A program made the translations under genes and the position numbers. A DNA stretch of 64,000 bases from Chromera velia (taxonomy: Eukaryota > Sar > Chromeraceae). Below the pieces are notes generated by a model. That model made no database searches. It had not been told where the DNA came from and saw only the letters and a list, made by a program, of their open reading frames with translations. The stretch covers positions 40,001-104,000 of the forward strand of contig JAHBMJ010001987.1 in the NCBI GenBank assembly GCA_018398765.1. Direction: 5' to 3'. Below are positions 33,134-44,832 of the stretch, piece after piece. The first letter of the stretch is position 1. Every line of letters starts with the position of its first letter.

Positions 33134-33619
33134 GTGTGTACGTGTGTGTGTGTGTGTACATATTTCTCTGTGAGCACGCAGGTCGAGTTCGACACTTCCG
33201 GAGAGACCCCAGAGGCCAAGTGCGTCGTCTGGAAGGACTCCCCAGAGCTCGATGAGGTGGGTGAGTCATGCATTCATAGAGACAGACAGACCTGCATGGC
33301 ATTCCATGCAGTCTGTTTCGTTTCATTCGACTTGTTGCTCTTCTCCAGACAGCTCTATTTCTCGATGGTCGGAGAGATTGTCATCCATTCAGCGAGCGAC
33401 GTTTTATTTTGTGTTAGGAAAACATATTCGAATTCTGCATTGTTGGTCTGTATTCCTAGGTTGGATGAAGGTGCCCCGGCTTCTCAAGGAAGGGGGGAGG
33501 GAAGGACGTAGATCTAGGGTGATGAGACCTCTCACTGTCAACCAATCGCAACGCTCTTCATTCCTCCGCGCTCTTCGCCCCTTGTCTCTGTCTCTTTAGA
33601 TACGACTGACACAATGATT

Positions 33620-33651
<32 letters not shown>

Positions 33652-33751
33652 ATTCATTCATTCATTCATTCATTCATTCATTCACTCATTCATTCATTCA
33701 TTCATTCATTCATTCATTCATTCACTCATTCATTCATTCATTCATTCATTC

Positions 33752-33784
<33 letters not shown>

Positions 33785-36700
33785 CTCAGTGATTAAGTCG
33801 TCAGGTGGGTGGGTGCACGATTGACTTGGATTCCTCAAAATTCGTTTCATGCAGGTCGACAAGCTGTTTGAATTCTCCCAGGACCCTTTCCGCCCCCCAG
33901 CAGAGAGGGCAATCGATGAAATCACCAGACAGGCAAGTGGAAGGAAGGATCGAGAGAAAAACAAGAAAGAAACAGACCAAATCGCTGCCAGGACAAAAAA
34001 GAACGATCGAAAATTGACTTGTCTCTTAAATCTCTATGATCATCTCCTCCGACATGAAGAAGATGAATTTTGTTCACCCTTTTCACTGTCCGTATTCGTC
34101 TGCAGGGCTCTGCTGTTGGCTGGGCATGAATGCAGCGACACTCTCTCATTTTTATTAATACACTGGGGGGGGGGGACGTGTAATCAATCAAGTTTTTACC
34201 CCCCAAAACCTGCAAGCTGGATAAAAGCAGACAGATCCCTTCTTTCCTCTTTTTTGCATGCCTCGTCACGGTGTTTGATCATTCTTGAATGTCTGCAGAA
34301 GCTCGCCAGCTGGATCTACCTGCTGGACCAGAAGGGGATCATTCCAGACACCACCATCGGTGCAGGCCCCCTCCCAGATGCCACATGGCCTGTTGACATG
34401 ATGCCCGACATGATGAACCCCATGGGAGAGGAGGAGGACGACAAGGACGGCACGAAACAGAAGAATGCAATCACGGATTTTGCAAAGTAAGTAGGTCTCC
34501 TCTCCGAAAGGAAGGAAGGAAGGAAGGAAGGAAGGAAGGAAGGGGGGCGATATGGACGGAATAATGCTACAGAAAAGGGGGGGGGAGAGGAAAGCAGAAG
34601 AGAGGAGAAAGACGAATTTCGGATGGAGACATGTTTGTCCTCATTGTGTGTCCTGCTCTGCTCTGCTTGGACTTCTAGGGCACTCACTCCGCACTCAGTC
34701 TTTCTTTCTTTCTCATGTGTCGCAATCTAGGTCCTCCTCAGAAGAACGAGAGAGACTGTGGCAGGCAGCTGTTGACTTGCATCAGAAAAAGAGTATGCTC
34801 ACTTTCTCCAACGAGAGGGCCTCTCAGAAGTTTTGCAGGAAAACAAAACAAACAAAGGACTGCTTTGATTCTGCCTGCCTACAGGTTCGTTGGGATGACC
34901 AACATCCCGACGTTCGAGCGTATCGACTTTCCGGGTTCCCTGGGAGTAGGAGAGACCCGATTCCTCCCGACCATCGAGCAACTGGCAAAGAGCAATCAGG
35001 GAAGGGTGAGTCAGACAGGGAGGACGGGACGGAGAGAGGGCGAGAGACAGTTGATCGATTTTCCCGACGTACGGGCCACTACACGTTTTAGTTCGCCCCA
35101 CATTGCATGCATGGTGACTTGAACTTACTTGCTTCTATGCATGCATTTTGCCTTCGGATCCTCTGACATTGATCATTGACTCACTCCAACGGTGAATGAA
35201 TGAAGCAGGAAGGAAAGCAAATGCAGTGCAGACACTCTCGGTGCATGCAGAGCTTGTTGAAAGAAAGAGTGCATGAGAAACAGTCCTCCTCAGATCATTG
35301 GGGAGAACTTCTTTTTTTCATTCGCCGGACTTGTACGAATCTGTCTCGGGGGGGAAAAATCAAGAGGTGACATGTATCCTCCCATAATGACAATAGAAAA
35401 GTACGTCCTGAACAAATGGACTGACTTTCTTTCTGGTTGCAGGACTTCCTGAGGCGTCTCTCGACGACTGTGGGGGACAAATTGAAGAGCAGATACAAGG
35501 CCTGCCTGTCCAATGCTCCTCATGCAAAGGTGAGAAGGAAGACAGAATGAAGGGTGGAGGGACTGTCAGACAGACATGGGGGAATCCAAACATTCTCAGC
35601 CACAGTTGAACGAACATTTTCTATCCATCCCATTCTCTTCGGATGCCTCCCGTTGTCTCAGCTGTGCCCGAATTCCTTCCACCATCCTTTCAGGTAATTG
35701 ATTTGCGTTTTTCCTCCATCCATTTGTGTGCAGGTGATCATGAGTGCGGGGGCAGTGTACACCCCCGCGATCCTGTACAAATCAGGGGTGGGACCAGAGG
35801 ATCTCATCAAGCAGTCAGTCAGTCAGTCAGTCAGGCAGGCAGGCGGGCGGGCAGGCAGTCAGTCAGTCAGTCAGTCAGTCAGTGAATGAATCAGTCCGTT
35901 TGTTGTTTGCAGGCAGGGTGAGGAAAATTGAGTTTTTCTTTTTCTTGATAGGTCTTTTTGAAGGTCGATGGTGCATTTCCAAGTCGCTGTGATACTCGCA
36001 TAAGGTGTACACATTCACTCTTCTTCTGCAGGTATGGCTACGACCTGGTGGCAGACTCGCCCTATCTCGGAAAGAACCTCCACGACCGCCCCCTCCTCCC
36101 CATTTCCATGTTCATGAGAGAGGAATTCAGAGACAAAGTGAATGCAAACGAGTTCCTTGTCTCTAAATTCCCCATCCTGAGGTGCGTTTGGCAACTTAAT
36201 TGAGCAGCCAGACTTTTCTTTTTGGTCGTCTTTGTTTTCATGGTCCATCTCTGCTGAATTCTTCCCCATCACTCGATCAGTAGAATGACTCCCCCCCCGA
36301 GGGGCCTTCCTTCGTCTGTCTGTCTATTCATCGATTCATGATGTTTTTGTCAATTCATCGATGATGTTTTGTTTTTGTCAAAGCTCGATCCGTCTATGAG
36401 ATTTCTTCTTTCCTGTCCATTCGATGACCTCTGCTCCCGTCATCCATTTAACTTTCTGTCTGTCTGTCTGTCTGTCTGTCTGTGTGCATGCAGGCCAACA
36501 AGCAGTGAGGTCGCGGGGTTCTCCTCGAAAGGATCTGATTGTTCTGCGTTCTCTGGAATGGGATACGAGGGAGAGGACTGCGCGTGAGTTCCTCATTGCA
36601 TGTTCAATTTGAGTTGAGCTAGGCAGGGCGACTGGTAGGGACAAGTAGGTGCATGAAGAAATTCTTCTTTGGAAAGGGGGGACCAGATAGGCACGTTGCG

Positions 36701-39700
36701 TATACCCTGCTGTATGCGTCTTGGAACTTCGTCAACTGGGTTATGATCAGGACCCATCACACCGCAAGATGTTGACCCTCGCATAGTTCGAATTCATCTT
36801 TACCTCCCCTCTGTCAAGAACTTTCTTCACTGACAGGTTGTGGAGCCTTTCAAAGTGGTGGTCCTATCGTCAATCGGTTTTCTTCACTTTTGGTCCCGCA
36901 GAGAAAGATAGGCAGGCCAAGCGGTTGACTACAAAGCTTGGAGATCAAGTGCTGCATAGAGCACATGTCGAAAAGGACTTCTCTTTCTTCTGTCCTCTTC
37001 TCTTCTGGTTGGTTGGGTGTGTGCAGGTACGTTGCCATCGAGGAAAATTCTTTCGGGCACTTGACGGCGGGAGTCCTCTTCCAGTCCAGATTCTACCTGC
37101 CGATCTCCCTCAGGTACCAAGAAAAAAAAGAAAGAGCCTGTGCATGCTGAGTTTTAATTCCGAGACTTAAAGGGAATACTGAGATTAACAACTCATTCAA
37201 AAACAGATAGAGACAGTGGCAACAGCAATTCCAGAAGTGTTCCTTTTTTCTCGTCTCCTCACTCTGTCTCAAATTCAGTCGACAACAGCCTCCAAGACGT
37301 TTTGGTTAGTAGATCAGTTTGTAAGTCTGCCCGACGGCTCGGCCTCATTTCGAAGGGGGTGTAGGGGCATTTATGATTGACTCTTGTTCCTTTCATTTGT
37401 TCATGCAATGATTTACTGACTCGTTTCTACCCGTACAGACCGCTGTTTCGTGGTGGAGCATAATCTGCGTTCTCTTCCGTTTCATTTCCTCACAAGTCTT
37501 TTGACCTTTTTCTATTGACTGCAGAAACACACACGCGGCAGACCTGCTTCAGTCCTTTGTCCGCACCTGCTCGCCCACTAGCGACGAGGCACGGTCGCGA
37601 AAATTGTGTGACACTGTCAACTGGGGTCTCCTCCTGTCGTGCATCGAGCGGTGAGTCCATTCACTTACTTTCATACAGAATGCTTTTAATACAGAACGTA
37701 AATGCGTCAACTGGGGTCTCTTCCTGTCGTGTATCGAGCGGTGAGTCCATGAGGCCAAAGGAACGACGTATGAAGAGAGGGACAATGGAGGCAGCGAGGT
37801 ATAAAAGACTGGGGAGACAGTGAAGGTTTCGAGGAATATTTCACAGAGTTTCTCTTTCTCTGTGTACATTTGATGTGCAAAGGATCTCCCCCAGAAACGT
37901 TTTTTGATTGTCCCGACACTCCTCGAGGGAGTCAAATAGATTGAGAGAGGGCGGGAGGGCGACAGACACTCTGTCTGTACTTTGGAACTGTACTAAGCTG
38001 GGAAGCAGTAGCGAAACAAGTCTTCTTGACCTTTGCTGTTGACTTGAATGGAGATATCCCGAGTGATCATTTTCCTTCTAAGAACGTGAAATGCCTGTGA
38101 CTTTGTTGCAGAGGTGTCGGGTGGGCTTTCTTTGTTCCCGTTCCGTATTCAAGAGGGACCATTGAACTGAACGAGAGCGGTCAGTCGATTGATTGAAAAA
38201 GAAAGAAACTCTCTTCGTGAGAGGATGGAGAGGTTACCGAAGAGTGTAGACGGGAGGGAGGGAAGGAGGTTGTGAGTTGGTCTCTTCTGTTCCCAAATTG
38301 ATTGGGCATTGTTGTTCCTATCATATCCGCTGCTTTTCCCGCGTGATTCCCGCACCCCTTTCGATGAAGCTCTGGGGTTGGTCCATTCTCTTTGTCTGTC
38401 TATCTATTCATCCATCAACCCATCTGACTCTATCTCTCTATCCGTTGTGTGTATGGGTCCGTCTCTCCGTCTCTTGTGCGTATGCGTCTCTCTCTTTGTC
38501 TGTTGTGTATATGATATTAATATGGTTGTCCATGCAGGCGATGTGAAGGTGAACCCGAACTACTACGAGGACCCGCGAGACAGGCGGAGTGCCATCGAGG
38601 GCATCCGCACACTCGCAAATTTGATCTTCAACGCCGAGAAGGATCCGGAATTTCTGTGCGTTCTTTGTTTTTTCCTTCGCGGTCTCTGTGTCTGGCTTTC
38701 TACTTTCCTCTTTCCGATAGGTCGATCCAGACTGTCCGTATATTTTCAAAGGCTAGTGTCTCTCATTGACATGATTCCACAGCTTTCTGCTCAAGAGGAG
38801 AAAGTGTACAAACCGCCTGACATTTCCATTTTGTTGTTGAGATGAAAATACATCAATAAATGTCCGGAGCTTTACGCTGATGCCTGTATTTGCTGCATGA
38901 AAAAGACAAGAAAAAGACCAGTCAATGGACGTTGAAAGAAAGACTGCCTTCCTTCTCTTTTGCCGATCATCCACATATTGCGTGGACGAATGAGAAGAAA
39001 ACGGAATGAATGAAAAGAGTGACAGAAACATGTGCATTGCTGATGTTGTGGTGCAGCGCAACAATGGAGACGGTGGCCGACCTGAGAGAGAGACCCAAGG
39101 AGGCCTGTCCATACGGCCTCTTCAATGGACTCCTGGGAGGCGTGAGAGAATTCTCCAGAGTCCTGGCCTTGCAGGTATGTTCGTTCAATGTTTTCTCTTT
39201 TTGTTGCTTCGCTTCTGCGGTTTGGTTTCCTTTCCTTCTTTCTGTGTGTGCACTAACTCTGTCCGTCTCTTGACCTGATTGTTTGGTTGTTTGTTGTCTA
39301 TCTTTGTGGGTGTGAGATCGTCAGTCAACCTTTTTCTTTTACATGTCAGGACGACAGCCAGTCTGAGAGAACAGGAACAGAGGAAGCGTTCCAAATGAGA
39401 TAGCGGGAGGGTTCTTGGAAGTCAGGGGGGTTCGATCTGAGTGCCCGAATTCATGCGGACGCGCCGCTTTTGTCTTTCATTCCCTTGAGTTTCTCAACGA
39501 CGATTAAACCGCGTGCATTCTCTCTTGCCTTCCACCGCACAGCGCAGCCTTTCCGCCTCATCTTTTGCCAACTCCCTGAATTGTGCAGGCGGACGGGAAT
39601 GTGAGAGTGGATCTTGACAATGTGAGTTCGTGGGTGGGTAGGCGGGTTGCGAGACAATTAAGTCGTAAGTGAAAGGAGTGTTGCAGTGCGAGAAACAAAC

Positions 39701-41313
39701 TGCGTTGAAAATCATCATGTGAATGCTTTTGATTGATTGTCCTGAGATCTAAGGAAGTCTGCTGCGGATTTTTCCAAAGACGAGAGACAATGTGTTCGAC
39801 CTCCCTGTTTTCTGACAGACAAGCTGCCGAAAAGCACCAATGTGCCACTATCACAGCAATACAGACAGACAGATATTTGTAACCCCCCCTGCACCCTCAT
39901 GCCTTCACGCACGCAGATCAATGAGGTGGTCAAGAGCTACTTCGAGGACCCTGAGCAGTTGAGTCCCAATGCCAAGCCCACAAACAAGGGAAGATCGGAC
40001 AACGCGGCAGAGAGACTGACATTGTTCCCGGAACTGCCCTCGGGTCAGTTTTTGCGTGTGGGAGAGAGACGGATGAGGAGGGAAAGGAGGGAGAAGTAAA
40101 TGGTGCATTCGAAAGGAGGGAGAAGTAAATGGTGCATTCGAAATGCCGAGGAGGAGATGGATGTGCTCGCGTGCGATTCACAGGGTTCACCGTTGTTTTT
40201 TTCTCATCTTCTTTCTTTCTTTCTTTCTTTCTTTCTTGCTTGCTTGCTTGCTTGCTTTCTCTCTTGCTTGCTTGCTTGCTTGCTTTCTTTCTTTCTTTCT
40301 TGCTTTCTGGGTCGTCTGTTTCTGTGTCTGCGATCTTGTTACGATGTCCCGACAAAAGCAACAGCACTTTTTGTGGTTCTCTGCTCGCAGTCAGCTGTTT
40401 TCTCATTTGCTTTGTGGTCGTTTCGTCAAATCTTCTGTGTTTAGAGCGTAATGGCTGACGCATTGCTTGTTTTTTTGTGCGATACATGTCTCAAAGATAG
40501 AATGAGTGCATGACCGAGTGCGTTTGCATGGATGGGTGCAGACGAGATTCTCTTCGATGACGACGAGAAGACCCTCAATTTCGTGGCATCGTATGCAACC
40601 TCCATCTGGCATTTCGCTGGGTCAGTCAGATGTTTTTGTTTTGGGGAGGGGGAGAAGAAGGGGGAGTGCGAAAGTCAGAGCGAAGCAAGGACATGGGGGG
40701 AGCGGCATGGAGTTCCAATTTGTTTTATATGTTTGTCAATTGAAAGTGAGGAGAACTACAAAACGTTTTATCTCGCGCTCCACCTGGGGTTAGACACCCT
40801 CTAAGTAACTGACTAACTGATCAACTTCTTCCCCTCTTTTCATAGTTACCTTCTTCACTCCTTGACACTTGTGCACGCACAGCCCTCGCATGAGCTTCTT
40901 GCGCAAACTCTTTTTGAATCTATGAGCCTGCCAGTGTATTCGCGCCTTTCCGCATCGGTACTCATATTCATCCAACTGCTGCAGCACTGCTCGCATGGGT
41001 GGTGACAACGACATCGAGGCAGTTGTCAACAACAACTTCTCCTTCAAGGGCGTCGACAAGCTGGCGGTGGTGGACGCCTCTCTCCTGGCTCAATTGACGA
41101 GAATGAACCCAGCCATCAACGTTCAGGTCAGTCGATTCAGGGAGAAGTAGGGTCTGGTTCAGTTGAGAATGCGTATTCAGTTATTGTTTTGTGAGAGCAT
41201 GAAACTATCCGAAAGTATTCGAGGTCAAATCATTCACAGACATAGGCAGCAGAAACGGAGAAGAGCGTGACTGGAGAAAATGAAGTGGGGCACAATCACC
41301 TTGCGCGCGCGCG

Positions 41314-41352
<39 letters not shown>

Positions 41353-41561
41353 CCGTACGCACAAAGGCAGAGAAAGAAAGGGTGACCCTTGACGGTCAAC
41401 AGAATAGTTTGAGAGCGGATGTGATCGGCAATGATTCAGAGTCTGCGACTCTGCGTGCGTCTGTAAAAAGATGTTCGGGAAAAAAGTGACATTCCCTTTT
41501 CGTTTTGCAGGCAATCGCAAGATACGCAGGTCTGGTGTTGGTAGACGAAGCCACTCCGTGA
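30903..41561 (+). CDS. GMC-family FAD oxidoreductase with signal peptide, 23 exons, 893 aa
   Basis: Exons: 30903-31249, 31415-31480, 31859-31994, 32325-32448, 32656-32846, 33182-33256, 33855-33932, 34299-34486, 34885-35005, 35443-35529, 35734-35813, 36032-36181, 36494-36583, 37027-37113, 37525-37650, 38112-38179, 38538-38655, 39057-39174, 39589-39621, 39917-40043, 40542-40620, 40985-41126, 41511-41561. All phases match and the total is 2682 nt. Residues 1-22 form a signal peptide. Residues 72-103 are the FAD-binding Rossmann fold (DYIIVGGGGAGCIVAQTLA). Exon 3 has the first GMC signature (GRVLSGGTAINQ) and exon 11 the second (SAGAVYTPAILYKSGVGP). The C-terminal domain carries VNPNYYEDPRDR, the catalytic-type His in IWHFAGTARMG and the second active-site Asn in RMNPAIN. 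GMC enzymes oxidise alcohols, sugars or choline. This one is about 300 residues longer than usual through acidic and Cys-containing insertions, and the substrate is unknown. Intron 7 uses a GC donor. Confidence 0.92.
33612..33784. repeat. TTGA and ATTC tetranucleotide arrays in GMC intron 6
   Basis: (TTGA)n, then (ATTC)n interrupted twice by ACTC, then (TTGA)n again. The two outer arrays match, giving a symmetric block inside the intron. Confidence 0.9.
37617..37753 (+). repeat. Duplicated exon 3' end plus splice donor in the GMC gene
   Basis: The last 34 bases of exon 15 and its GTGAGTCCAT donor (37617-37660) recur at 37707-37750 with two substitutions, about 90 bases downstream. The second donor is intact, so it is a potential decoy splice site; using it would add 90 bases but brings in an in-frame stop or not depending on the exact frame. 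Confidence 0.75.
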
Positions 41562-42189
41562 TCTTGCCCCAAAGTCTGTGTGCAATAGTTCTTTGTACAA
41601 TTCGATCTTGAATATGAAGTACTTACAATGACTCCATTGAACGGTGTGGTAACGCAAAGCTTTGATCAAATTGAATGCGAACGTAGAGAGGTTAAACAAG
41701 AAGAGACGATAAAGCTTTTCTGAGATTCTATCGAGATCATATTATAATAATATTATAATTATATAACATTTAGTTTATTTTTTTGTTTTAACACACTTTG
41801 CTAGAAACTTTGTTTAAGCTTGACCTCTCTAATTGAGATAAATACTGCTAATACACATTAAAAAAAAAATTATGAAGAGAAACTTAATTTCAAACTTTTG
41901 AGAAAAGTTTAACAGTTACTGTTGAACAGTATGCAGCAATTAATTAATCTAGTAATTTATTGTTTTTCACGTTGATTTTTCCATACATTTTTTTGCTTTG
42001 TTCTTCTGACATCTAGTCCGCCATAACAGTGATTTCTTCCTAGACATCTTAGAATACATATCTACTATAGTATATTAATCATTAATTAATGTATATGAAG
42101 AATGACAAATCCATTTTTTTTTTTATATGTATGTGCGATAACGCTGATAAGTACCTCTAAAAGACAAAACGGCGACAGTGTCCTAGGAC
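41562..42189. other. AT-rich DNA downstream of the GMC gene
   Basis: AT-rich intergenic sequence separating the GMC stop from the truncated retrotransposon. No gene or array is seen apart from short A and T runs. Confidence 0.5.
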
Positions 42190-43938
42190 AGCAATTGCTC
42201 AGTAGATGCAATGATGAGAGAAAGAACAGTAAAAGCAGAAAGACTCTTTTTTGCGCTGAAAAGTAAGATCACATCAGCAAGAGAGATTCCCCCAGCCACT
42301 TGCTTCCATTGGTTCAAACAGACAGTGTGTGCCGTATGGCTGTATGGCTGTGAAGTTATTCACATTTGCAGGAGTCTTTGGCAGACTTCGATCGATTGCA
42401 GAGGAGGTTCATTCGATGGGTTTTCCAGTTGAGAGAGAAAAAAAGCATACACACAACCTTTTTGGAGGCAGGCTTGCTCCCTATTGACTTAGTTGTAGCT
42501 CAGAGAACGCTGTTGTGGGCACAGAAAGTTCTGAAGAAAGCAAGAAATACACCAACAGGCCATACGCTTGCCAAGTCAATTTAGGAGGGGGTGGACAGTG
42601 ATTTGAAGGGGGGAAGACAACATCCTTTTCACTTTTTTCCTCATCTGAAGAAATGTGCTTAAACTCTTTTTCCACACAGACGAAGCAACCCTTTTGTATC
42701 AGGAAAGAGCCAGAAGTAGCAGGAAGACAGCCGGCATTTGAACAGAAAGACCAGATAGTAAGATGGATTAGCGCACTACAGAGAGAATCGGTGGCAAAAA
42801 CAAAGAACGAAGTCTTTGTGGAAAGAATAGAGAGCGCAATGCAAAAAAGAAAAGAAAACGAGAGAAAAGAACTGCAAGAAAGATCACTGATGCATCTGAT
42901 TCACACTATAATATCAAACGGAAACCGCTTGAACTTGTAGCTGCACAGTAAACAGACAGATGAAAGAAATAGAGAAAACGGTCTCTCAATTCAGAGAGAA
43001 AGCATCAGGCGGACCCCTGTGTGCTACAGAAAGGTTGCACCCTGGTCAGTCCATAGAAGAAGAGCAGCATTCAGGGTGGGAGAGAGGAGCCTTGAGGTCA
43101 ATAAGGGGAAATTTTCTCTTGATGGAGGGAGGGGGACCCCGCTACACGACAGAAAATGCATTGTTTGCTCTGATCTTCTTGGTATCTAGGTGGTTGAAGA
43201 CGAAGTGCACGTTCTGACCGAGTGTCCCTTGCATGATGCCGAGAGGCCTGTTTGCTTGCAGGCTCTTTCAAACACATGGAATGAAGGGAGGAGGGAAAGA
43301 GCAGTAGGAAAGCCAAAATGGGGAGAGGGGATAAACGGGAGGATAGAAAGGCTTGCCTTGTTTTCTTTTCTTTTAAGTAAGACAGATGGAAGCGTCGACA
43401 AGTTTTTGAAGGATGTTGTCACAAAACGAGCTGCCGTAAAGGAATGCCGCAAGAGAAATGCATACAGCCTGCAAGATGTATCAAGCATCCAGCTGGACTA
43501 AGCCCACCAAATCTTTTGGTCAAATGAAAAGGAAAGAAATAAAAGACAGGCAGAGTATTCAGCAACATGGCAGCAAATGAAGCAAGCAAAGGAAGAGGGA
43601 GAAACCAAAGGGTTGAGTGACTGGGAAGTAATGAGATTGGCCTCTAATCAATCGACCGTTTGTTTTGAGATGCCTCCGTTTGAAGCCTGTTTGAGCTCCA
43701 CCGGGTCGATAGGCGGGCCGCAGCATCGTCAGTGAGAGTTGATTGATTGCAGTCTTTCGCATGCGATTGATAGTAATTGATTAATTATCACGTAAACAGT
43801 TTGCGGCACAGGTATTTTTGGCCTGTGCGGGCCGGCCAGGAAGGTCTGACGCGTGTATGCGCTTTTACTGGACGCCGCACGTCGAGCGCTCGGCATTGGG
43901 GCAGGAGGCCAATCCTCCAGACATTAATCCTATCCTAT
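42190..43938 (+). mobile_element. 5'-truncated non-LTR retrotransposon (copy B)
   Basis: The copy begins at about 42193 with the sequence that element A shows at 63873 (TTGCTCAGTAGATGCAATGA) and stays nearly identical to it up to the window end, so it supplies the missing 3' half of that family. Reading frames cover the post-RT region (AVWLYGCEVIH, then ADFDRLQRRFIRWVFQLREKK and FLEAGLLPIDLVVAQRTLLW). They then reach a Cys/His cluster with EDEVHVLTECPLHDAERP, ending at TAA 43499-43501. Stops and frameshifts break the frame in several places. The 3' UTR ends with a hairpin, GGAGG-CCAAT-CCTCC at 43904-43918, and a short TCCTA-repeat tail. Confidence 0.85.
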
Positions 43939-44797
43939 CACTTATCACAAGTTTAGGATTATTTAGGATAATGTAGAATGAAACATCTGAACTTATACGA
44001 AGGAAGAGGGAAGTGAACTTCTAGGTGAACTTCACGAAGTTAGACTTAATTACGAACGAAAATGTATAGAATGTTAAATTATCTAAAAGATACACACAAG
44101 AACACAAAGATCTTTGAAGCATCCAAAAAATCGCTCGATCAATCAAGATTAAATCTACAGACGCAAAGACAAAGAGCAGACTTTCTATCCACTTCAAACC
44201 GTGCCCTCGATCAGATCCACTTGAATTCTTACAGTCGAATCTGAGTTGATAGTGTCCAAAGCGAACCACGCTTCAGTTGCTTGGACATGCAGCAAAGAGA
44301 TCATATCGAATGGACAGCGGTGATCAATCAACGGACAGACTGAGGGCCCTGGAAAAGGACTCATTGCATGCATGCCTCATAAAGCGAAAATCCTGCGCGC
44401 ACAGGCGGGGCACTAAAACGATGACGCACGCAGATCTCTCACGCTGCACGCTTTACCTCTATAGCTTTACGGTACGGCTAGGTGTACGGTGCCTGGAAAG
44501 GAGTGTTGAAGCAAAGAGTGTCGAGAGCAACCAGTATTGACACGATACCCATACACACAACAGGGCGAAGGCCCTCTTTAAAGGCTCTGTTCAAAATTTG
44601 TCTTCCAAAACGCCACACCCTCAATGCAATCATACCCCAATCTCACCAGCCGCCCTTGACGTGTTGCGTGACGCTGCAGTTACAAAATGATGTCACCGAT
44701 TCAACACACCCCTTCATTTACATGGCCTCCTCCCCATGTAATTGCAATACCGTACGTGGAGGTGGCCGCATGTAGACATACACACACACACACACAC

Positions 44798-44832
<35 letters not shown>

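Noticed and set aside
34733-34800. Extra GMC exon between exons 8 and 9
   Set aside because: An acceptor-like AATCTAG is present, but exon 8 already joins exon 9 in phase with a continuous family-like sequence.
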